NCBI RefSeq assembly: GCF_036621135.1
Contig: NZ_JAZIBG010000049.1
Span: 62,001-126,000 of the forward strand
Origin: Aquincola agrisoli
GTDB taxonomy: Bacteria; Pseudomonadota; Gammaproteobacteria; Burkholderiales; Burkholderiaceae_C
Direction of reading: 5' to 3'
Length of the DNA stretch: 64,000 bases
The notes beneath the pieces are model-generated. The model had not been told where the DNA came from, ran no database searches, and saw only the letters and a list, made by a program, of their open reading frames with translations. Shown here one piece after another: positions 58,434 to 64,000 of the stretch; within the stretch, counting starts at the first letter, position 1, and each line of letters starts with the position of its first letter. The translations under genes were made by a program, and so were the position numbers.

Positions 58434-59643
58434 CGGCGGTCTGCGGCACCGCGTGCCGGTAGGGCGCCTGGTAACGCGCCACGCTGGCAGCCCAGTTGCG
58501 CTCCTGCTCGACGAAGCGGCGGCCCGCCTGCCGCAGCGCGGGCCAGTCGCTGCGCCGCGCCAGGAGGTCGGCCAGCGCGCGGCTCAATGCAGGCGCGCTG
58601 CCCGCGGTGAACAGCGCGCCGGTCTCGCCATGACGGATCAGCTCCTGATGCCCGCCGACGTCGCTGGCCACCAGCACACGACCTTGCGCCATGGCCTCCA
58701 GCGGCTTCAGCGGTGTGACCAGCTCCGTCAGGCGCATCGAGTGGCGCGGATACGCCAGCACGTCGATCAGGTCGTAGTAGCGCTGCACCTCGGCGTGCGG
58801 CACGCGCCCCGTGAACACGACCTTGTCGGCCACGCCGAGCGCCGCGGCCTGAGACTTGAGCGCCGCCTCCTGGGGGCCGCCGCCCACCAGCAGCAGCCGG
58901 GCGTTCGGCCGTTCGCGAAGCAGTTCTGGCAGCGCCGCGAGGAGCAGGTCGAGGCCTTCATAGGCGTAGAACGAACCGATGAAACCCACCACTTCGCCGC
59001 CCGATAGGCCAAGTTGCGCACGAAGCGTCTCGTCGGCCGCGCCGCCCGGTGTGAAGCTCTCGATGTCGACGGCGTTGGGGATGACGGTCACCTTGGCCGC
59101 CGGGATGCCCCGTGCGACGATGTCCTGCCGCAAGCCTTCGCAGATCGTGAACACATGCCGAGCATGGCGCAGCGCATAGGTTTCGAGCCAGCGCGTGAAG
59201 CGGTAGCGCAGGCTGCCTTCGTGTGTCGTGCCATGGTCGACGGCCGCGTCCTCCCAGAAGGCGCGCACCTCGTAGACCACGGGAATGCCGAGCTCGCGGC
59301 CCACGCGCAGCGCCGGGATCGCGTTGAGCACCGGCGAATGGGCATGGATGATGTGCGGGCGGACCTTCAGCGCGACTTCACGCAGCCGCACTTGCACCGC
59401 CTTCATCAGGGAGATCTCGGCCAGTCCGGGCAGCCGAGGGCCTGCTGGCGCGGGCGTGCGGAAGAAGTGCAGGCCGTCCACGGTCTCGTCGGGCTGCGAA
59501 GGCGCCGTGTGTTTCGGGCTGGTCAGGTGGAAGGTCTCCCAGCCCAGGCGGCGCTGCTCGCGCAACAGCGCCGCGGTGCGGAAGGTGTAGCCGCTGTGCA
59601 GCGGGATCGAATGGTCCAGTACATGGAGGACACGGAGCGTCAT
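58426..59643 (-). CDS. Exosortase A-associated glycosyltransferase, Daro_2409 family
   Basis: A 405-residue GT4-type enzyme. The N-terminus RVLHVLDHSIPLHSGYTFRT is the signature of the Daro_2409 group (TIGR04063). The acceptor domain has VRPHIIHAHSPVLNAIPALR and YEVRAFWEDAAVDHGTTHEG; the donor domain has VTVIPNAVDIESF, GFIGSFYAYEGLDLLL and LVTPLKPLEAMAQGRVLVAS. ATG at 59643 overlaps the amidotransferase stop codon by 4 bp; the frame open upstream to 60018 is antisense-like noise inside that gene. Within the core operon it follows the amidotransferase, as in other exosortase A loci. Confidence 0.93.
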   Translation of the reverse strand: MTLRVLHVLDHSIPLHSGYTFRTAALLREQRRLGWETFHLTSPKHTAPSQPDETVDGLHFFRTPAPAGPRLPGLAEISLMKAVQVRLREVALKVRPHIIHAHSPVLNAIPALRVGRELGIPVVYEVRAFWEDAAVDHGTTHEGSLRYRFTRWLETYALRHARHVFTICEGLRQDIVARGIPAAKVTVIPNAVDIESFTPGGAADETLRAQLGLSGGEVVGFIGSFYAYEGLDLLLAALPELLRERPNARLLLVGGGPQEAALKSQAAALGVADKVVFTGRVPHAEVQRYYDLIDVLAYPRHSMRLTELVTPLKPLEAMAQGRVLVASDVGGHQELIRHGETGALFTAGSAPALSRALADLLARRSDWPALRQAGRRFVEQERNWAASVARYQAPYRHAVPQTADA

Positions 59644-61580
59644 GCCGTCACCGCCTCCTGCTGCGATGCGGGCCGGCGCACGGCCGGCGCATCCACCACC
59701 GTGCGCAGGAACGCCTCGAACATCATCAGCGTCCAGAGGGGGGCGCTGTAGTCGCGCACGCCCGATTGGTGCGCATCCACCAGGTGCTGGAGGTACTTGC
59801 GGTCGAACCAGCCGGTCTCGGCCAGGCGCGGGCCCAGCACCGCGTCCCGCACACGCTGCTTCAGCGGCCCCCGGAACCAGCGTGCCAGCGGCACCGAGAA
59901 GCCCATCTTCGGGCGGTACAGCACGTCGTGGGGCAGCTTGGGCTCCATCGCCTTCTTCAGCAGGAATTTGCCTTCCTGCCCGCGGATCTTCAGGTCGGAG
60001 GGCAGGGTCGCGAGCCATTCGATCAGCTCATGGTCCATCAGCGGCTCGCGCACCTCCAGCGAATGCGCCATGCTCGCGCGGTCGACTTTGGTGTTGATGT
60101 CGCCGACCAGGTAGGTCTTCATGTCGAGGTACTGGATCAGCGCCAGCGGGTCGTCGGTGCCGGCGCGTGCCGCGTGTGCGTCGAACACCTGGCGGGCGTC
60201 GTAGCCGGACAGCGCCGCCTTGAAGCGCGGGCTGAAGAGCGCGTCGCGCATCGGGCCGCGCAGGATGGACACCGAATGGAAGTAGGCCTCGACCGAGGTG
60301 CGTGCCATGCCTTCGAACGTCGTCTTGGCCCGCAGGACACGCGGCGCCCAGTCCGCCTTCGGGTAGACCTTGCCCAGCAGGCCGAACAGTGGCTTGCGCA
60401 CGCCCTCGGGCAGCGCCGAGCGCATGCGTTCCTCCATCAGGTGAAGGCGGTAGCGGCGATAGCCGCCGAAGGTCTCGTCGCCGCCGTCGCCGGACAGCGC
60501 GACGGTCACCCGCTGCCGCGCGAGCTGGCACACGCGGTAGGTGGGGATGGCGGAGCTGTCGGCATAGGGCTCGTCGTAGAGGCGCGCCAGCGTGTCGATC
60601 AGGTCGAAGTCGTCGCTTTTCACCGTCTCGACGTGATGGCGCGTCTGGTAGCGGTCCGCCACGAGCTGCGCGAAGGCCGACTCGTTGAACTGGGGGTCGT
60701 CGAACGCGATCGAGCAGGTGTTGACCGGCTCACCGGAGACCTCCGCCATCGTGGCGACCACCGCGCTCGAGTCGACGCCGCCCGACAGGAAGGCGCCCAG
60801 CGGTACTTCGGCGATCAACCTCAGGCGGACGGCTTCCTGCAGGCGGTCGCGCAGTTCGGCGCAGGCATCTTCCGCGGTGATGCCGTTGTCCAGCGTGAAG
60901 CGCACGTCCCAGTAGGGGCGAGGCTGTGGCATCGGTTCGCCGCGGCGCCACAGCAGGGTGTGGGCCGGCGGCAGCTTCCTGGCCTGCTTGAAGATCGTGC
61001 GGGGCTCGGCCACGTAGCCCAGCGCGAAGTACTCCTCGACGGCGAAGGGATCGATGTCGCGATCCAGTTCACCGTGCGCCAGCAACGACTTGAGCTCCGA
61101 GCCGAAAAGAAGCCATCCGTCGGCCAACGCCGCGTAGAACATGGGTTTGACGCCCAGGCGATCACGTGCCAGGAAGAAGGTCTGGCGCTTGCTGTCCCAC
61201 AGTCCGAACGCGAACATGCCGCGCAGCCGGTCGACGCAGCGCTCGCCCCACGCCTCCCAGGCATGGACGATCACTTCCGTGTCGCTCTTGGTGTGGAACA
61301 CGTAGCCCAGCGCCTGCAACTCGCTCATCAGCGCCTGGTAGTTGTAGATCTCGCCGTTGAAGACGATGGCGACCGTCCGGTCCGCGTTGAACAGCGGCTG
61401 CTGGCCGGTGGCGATGTCGATGATCGACAGCCGCCGGTGCCCCAGGCCCAGGCCGGGCTCTGTGTGCAGGCTGCCTTCGTCGGGCCCGCGGTGAAACTGC
61501 GAGTCGTTCATGCGCTGAAGCGCTGCCCGGTCGATCGGGCGCTGCCCGCGGCTGTCGAATAGGCCGGTGATTCCACACAT
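59640..61580 (-). CDS. Exosortase A-associated amidotransferase (asparagine synthase type)
   Basis: A 646-residue AsnB-like protein (TIGR03108 type) with both halves intact: glutaminase with Cys2 (MCGITGLF), RGPD at 31-34 and NGEIYN at 75-80, and the synthetase domain with SGGVDSS at 266-272 and ALSGDGGDETFGGYRRY. It should move ammonia from glutamine to a carboxylate activated as acyl-AMP, probably on a sugar or sugar-linked group rather than aspartate. It thus differs from the second family member at 50.9 kb, which lacks the cysteine. It lies between two exosortase A-type glycosyltransferases. Confidence 0.94.
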   Translation of the reverse strand: MCGITGLFDSRGQRPIDRAALQRMNDSQFHRGPDEGSLHTEPGLGLGHRRLSIIDIATGQQPLFNADRTVAIVFNGEIYNYQALMSELQALGYVFHTKSDTEVIVHAWEAWGERCVDRLRGMFAFGLWDSKRQTFFLARDRLGVKPMFYAALADGWLLFGSELKSLLAHGELDRDIDPFAVEEYFALGYVAEPRTIFKQARKLPPAHTLLWRRGEPMPQPRPYWDVRFTLDNGITAEDACAELRDRLQEAVRLRLIAEVPLGAFLSGGVDSSAVVATMAEVSGEPVNTCSIAFDDPQFNESAFAQLVADRYQTRHHVETVKSDDFDLIDTLARLYDEPYADSSAIPTYRVCQLARQRVTVALSGDGGDETFGGYRRYRLHLMEERMRSALPEGVRKPLFGLLGKVYPKADWAPRVLRAKTTFEGMARTSVEAYFHSVSILRGPMRDALFSPRFKAALSGYDARQVFDAHAARAGTDDPLALIQYLDMKTYLVGDINTKVDRASMAHSLEVREPLMDHELIEWLATLPSDLKIRGQEGKFLLKKAMEPKLPHDVLYRPKMGFSVPLARWFRGPLKQRVRDAVLGPRLAETGWFDRKYLQHLVDAHQSGVRDYSAPLWTLMMFEAFLRTVVDAPAVRRPASQQEAVTA

Positions 61581-61598
61581 GCTTGTGTACTCTCTGGC

Positions 61599-62816
61599 TT
61601 AGGCGGTGCGCGCGGCGCGCAGTGCCTGATCGTAGATGCCCTGGTAACGCGCCACCATGGCTTGCAGGCTGAATTGTCCGACGATCCTCGCACGGCCCGC
61701 GCGGCCCATCGCCTCTGCGGCGGTGGGTTCGCACGCCAAGGCGGCTATCGCACGCGCCATGGCCTGCGGATCGGCGGCGGGCACGACCAGGCCAGTCGTG
61801 CCGTCGACGACCAACTCGGCGTTGCCGCCCACGTCGGTCGCCACCACGGGCAGGCCGGTGGCCATCGCTTCGAGGATCGTGTTGGAGATGCCTTCCGCCC
61901 GGGAAGGCAGCACGAAGCAGTTCAGGCCGCGCATCACGTGGGCCACGTCCGTCCGCTCGCCGGGCAGCCAGCTCAGGTCGGCAACGCCCGCCTCCGACAG
62001 CACGCGCTGCACGGGCTCCCGCAGGGGGCCAGCCCCGACCATGACCAGGCGCAGCCTGTCTCTCAGGGCGGGTTCTTGCTGCAGCACCCGCACGAACGCG
62101 TGCGCGAGGGTCAGCTGGTCCTTCACCTGCTGCATGCGGCCGACGGTGCCGACCAGCCAGTGGCGTCCGGGCGGGAACGGGCAGCCTTCGATGCCGGGCT
62201 GCGCAGCCCCGGTTGCCGGCCGAAAGCTGTCCGCGTCGACGCCGTTGTAGACCTGGCTCATGCGCGCCGGTGCGACATGGATCCGTTCGGTCAGGTAGCC
62301 GGCCAGGTCGCGCGACAGCGCGATGTAGTGCGTGACCCATGGCTTGTAGGCGCGGCGCATCAGCTGGTACTTGCGCTTGGTCCCATCGAGGTCTTCGACA
62401 TCCCGCCCGTGTTCACCGTGCATCCGCACGGGCACGCCGGCCCACCAGGCCGGCAGCACGCACTCCAGCGCGGCGAGGTTGCGCGTGTGCACGACGGCAG
62501 GGCGGAGTTGCCTGAACAGGCGCGCCAGGCGTGGGTAGAGGCGCACGGCATGCCCCGGCGGCTTGTGCAGCGAGATGAACTCCACGTCGCTGCGGCGGAT
62601 GCGCCGGCTGAACGCCGTGACCTCCGTCAACGCGATGATCGCGTGCCGGTAGGTGTCGGCCGGCATGTGGTTGATCAGGTTGACGAGCCCGTTCTCCAGG
62701 CCGCCGGTGTCGAAGCGGTAGACGACGTGGGCGATCAGGGGCCGGGGGTCTGCTGCCACGGCGGCGGCCGGGACCGGGCCGGGCTGCAGGGGAGGCGAGG
62801 CTTGGAACTTGTCCAT
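61599..62816 (-). CDS. PEP-CTERM/exosortase A system glycosyltransferase (TIGR03088 type)
   Basis: A 405-residue GT4 enzyme. The signature IAHVVYRFDTGGLENGLVNL near residue 28 and HTRNLAALECVLPAWWAGVP identify the sugar transferase family found with exosortase A. The donor domain includes VYNGVDADSFRP, LVGTVGRMQQVKDQLTLAHA and AEGISNTILEAMATGLPVVA. ATG at 62816 gives a proline-rich 25-residue leader before the core; the much longer frame reaching 63761 is antisense-like noise within the exosortase gene. It begins 5 bp after the exosortase stop codon, so the two are surely co-transcribed. Confidence 0.93.
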   Translation of the reverse strand: MDKFQASPPLQPGPVPAAAVAADPRPLIAHVVYRFDTGGLENGLVNLINHMPADTYRHAIIALTEVTAFSRRIRRSDVEFISLHKPPGHAVRLYPRLARLFRQLRPAVVHTRNLAALECVLPAWWAGVPVRMHGEHGRDVEDLDGTKRKYQLMRRAYKPWVTHYIALSRDLAGYLTERIHVAPARMSQVYNGVDADSFRPATGAAQPGIEGCPFPPGRHWLVGTVGRMQQVKDQLTLAHAFVRVLQQEPALRDRLRLVMVGAGPLREPVQRVLSEAGVADLSWLPGERTDVAHVMRGLNCFVLPSRAEGISNTILEAMATGLPVVATDVGGNAELVVDGTTGLVVPAADPQAMARAIAALACEPTAAEAMGRAGRARIVGQFSLQAMVARYQGIYDQALRAARTA

Positions 62817-62821
62817 CGCCT

Positions 62822-64000
62822 TCAGCGGGTGGCCCGCGTGCGCGTGAGGCCTTGTTCGATCAGGCCCCAGTTCGCACGAAGGAAGTCGTGCAGTGCCGCC
62901 GCCGCGGTGGCTTGGCCGGTGGTGTCTTCTGCATAGAGCATCACCGCGGCGCCGTCGTCGCCCTCGCCGCGCAGGCGCTGCCATGCGCCGATGGCCTTGG
63001 CGACATGGTCGCTGGAGGTGACAGGGCCGCCGAGCCAGTAGAACTGCCAGACGAGCATGCTCCGCCGGTCGACGAGGTGGCTCGAGTCGGTGCGCAGCAG
63101 CGTGGTCTGCAGCACCTTCAGTTCGCGGCCGTCTTCGAGCGCAACGGTGTGCGTGGCGGTGTCGACGGGATTCCAATTCCTGTCCTGCAGCGAGACCACC
63201 TGGTTCTCCGCGGACGCCAGCTTGCGGCCTTCCGACTGCTGGCGGTAGTAGGCGAGGTAGGCGCCCACGGGCGGGACGCCTGCATGGACGTAGCGCCTCG
63301 ACGCTTCGGCATCGGGGTTCCTGAAGGCGGGTTTCCACGCTGAGTCGCCGGAGGCATCGACACGCCAGCCGCCTTGCAGCTCGGCAGGCAGCGACAGTTG
63401 CGGCGGACCGGCTGTCGTCGCCGGGTCGTCGATGCGGTTCAGGGCTTGCTGCGGTGTGGCGGCGGCGGCGATGGCCAACGCGGTGGCGCACCAGAGATGC
63501 CAGCCCGGCCGCGCCGCCACGTCGGACGGCGGGAGGGCGTGCTGCGGTCCGGCAGGCGCCTCGGACCATCGGGCGCCGAGCATGAAAACGGCTGTCACCA
63601 CGACGCCGAAGAACACCCAGCCATAGAGAAGATGGTCTGCCCCGACGGCGAGCTGGTTGCTGGAAAGATGCCCCAGCATCACGATCATGTAGGCACGTAC
63701 CCAATTGGCGACGATGGGCACTGCCAGCGACACCAGGGCGAAGACGGTGCGGCGTTGCCACGACCGGTAGTTGAGGTAGGCGAACAGGCTGCCGACCATG
63801 AACGAGGCCATCAGGTAGCGCACGCCGCTGCAGGCCTCGACCACTGACCAGTTGCCGCTGGGGATCACGAACTGCAGGCCTTCCCGGTAGACCGGGATGC
63901 CGCTCAGCCGCAGCGCCAGCACCGTGAAGTCGGCCGTGGCATGCATCAGCGGCGGGATCATGAACTCGCCGATCGGCACGGCGAAGAACAGAAACGCGAG
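62822..64000 (-). CDS. xrtA: Exosortase A fused to an EpsI domain, 5' end beyond the window
   Basis: The reading frame is open to the right edge, so the N-terminal membrane segments are missing. Exosortase A is a polytopic membrane protease/transpeptidase that cuts PEP-CTERM signals. All three catalytic residues are visible: Cys in VVEACSGVRYLMASF (codon 63830-63832), Arg in VANWVRAYMIVMLGHLS (63695-63697) and His in VGADHLLYGW (63632-63634). After about 140 visible residues the protein continues into a periplasmic EpsI-type domain (GGWRVDASG, AYLAYYRQQSEGRKL), to the stop. The fusion of both parts is the normal state for this subgroup. Its gene is the first of the minus-strand core operon seen here. 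Confidence 0.93.
   Translation of the reverse strand, partial: LAFLFFAVPIGEFMIPPLMHATADFTVLALRLSGIPVYREGLQFVIPSGNWSVVEACSGVRYLMASFMVGSLFAYLNYRSWQRRTVFALVSLAVPIVANWVRAYMIVMLGHLSSNQLAVGADHLLYGWVFFGVVVTAVFMLGARWSEAPAGPQHALPPSDVAARPGWHLWCATALAIAAAATPQQALNRIDDPATTAGPPQLSLPAELQGGWRVDASGDSAWKPAFRNPDAEASRRYVHAGVPPVGAYLAYYRQQSEGRKLASAENQVVSLQDRNWNPVDTATHTVALEDGRELKVLQTTLLRTDSSHLVDRRSMLVWQFYWLGGPVTSSDHVAKAIGAWQRLRGEGDDGAAVMLYAEDTTGQATAAAALHDFLRANWGLIEQGLTRTRATR

Noticed and set aside
58434..60018. Longer start for the Daro_2409-type glycosyltransferase (to 60018)
   Set aside because: The extra 125 codons lie inside the amidotransferase gene in another frame and do not resemble the family; the ATG at 59643 with the 4-bp overlap is the natural start.
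62817..63761. Extension of the TIGR03088-type glycosyltransferase into the exosortase gene
   Set aside because: 315 codons in an alternative frame of xrtA, Arg/His-rich and without similarity.
1..64000. CRISPR arrays, tRNA or rRNA genes, insertion sequences, phage attachment sites
   Set aside because: No regularly spaced repeats, cloverleaf-type sequences, transposase or integrase reading frames were seen.

Overview
The window is high-GC bacterial chromosome around the replication origin, most likely from a betaproteobacterium of the order Burkholderiales. The signs are the order rpmH-rnpA-yidD-yidC-mnmE next to dnaA-dnaN-gyrB, a GTP-dependent PEP carboxykinase, a DadA/Lrp pair, and an exosortase A (XrtA)/PEP-CTERM exopolysaccharide locus of the kind common in Rubrivivax/Leptothrix/Azoarcus-like lineages. 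The genus cannot be fixed from the sequence alone. No rRNA, tRNA, CRISPR array or insertion sequence was seen.

1-10.6 kb is the origin block: the end of a cation antiporter, a small cyclic-nucleotide-binding protein, then mnmE, yidC, yidD, rnpA and rpmH on the minus strand, facing away from dnaA-dnaN-gyrB on the plus strand. DnaA-box-like sites lie on both sides of dnaA. Behind gyrB, 10.66-11.0 kb holds fused remnants of a LysR regulator and of a PEP mutase/isocitrate lyase family gene.

11-32.7 kb is mixed housekeeping and stress functions: AhpD-like protein, DEAD-box helicase, a lipoprotein, D-amino-acid dehydrogenase with a divergent Lrp regulator, ergothioneine synthesis (egtB, egtD), azoreductase with a divergent LysR, pirin, phospholipase D lipoprotein, phosphoesterase, SEC-C protein, pckG with a clear terminator, MOSC protein, AbrB-family permease, an old yellow enzyme and rlmJ. 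Among them sits prsT (15.6-18.3 kb), the TPR lipoprotein of the PEP-CTERM system, detached from the rest of its locus.

32.7-64 kb is the XrtA exopolysaccharide locus. Sugar-nucleotide genes (ugd, a UDP-glucuronate 4-epimerase-like gene, a UDP-xylose synthase-like gene) suggest glucuronate, galacturonate and xylose precursors. A set of unexplained acyl/amine chemistry follows: PLP decarboxylase, acyl-CoA ligase, acyl carrier protein, two atypical alpha/beta hydrolases and a GNAT protein. A PEP-CTERM protein, the likely substrate of the exosortase, lies at 41.7-43.2 kb. From 45.4 to 52.5 kb base composition drops clearly: a flippase, a membrane-anchored methyltransferase, three glycosyltransferases and an asparagine-synthetase-like protein without its glutaminase cysteine look like a horizontally acquired, strain-specific glycan cassette. 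On the minus strand, 52.5-64 kb carries the conserved core: polysaccharide deacetylase, O-antigen ligase-like protein, CapK-like adenylating enzyme, three glycosyltransferases, the XrtA amidotransferase and finally exosortase A fused to an EpsI domain, cut by the window edge.

Together the genes predict assembly, flipping, polymerisation or ligation and chemical decoration of an exopolysaccharide, coupled to sorting of PEP-CTERM proteins at the cell envelope.
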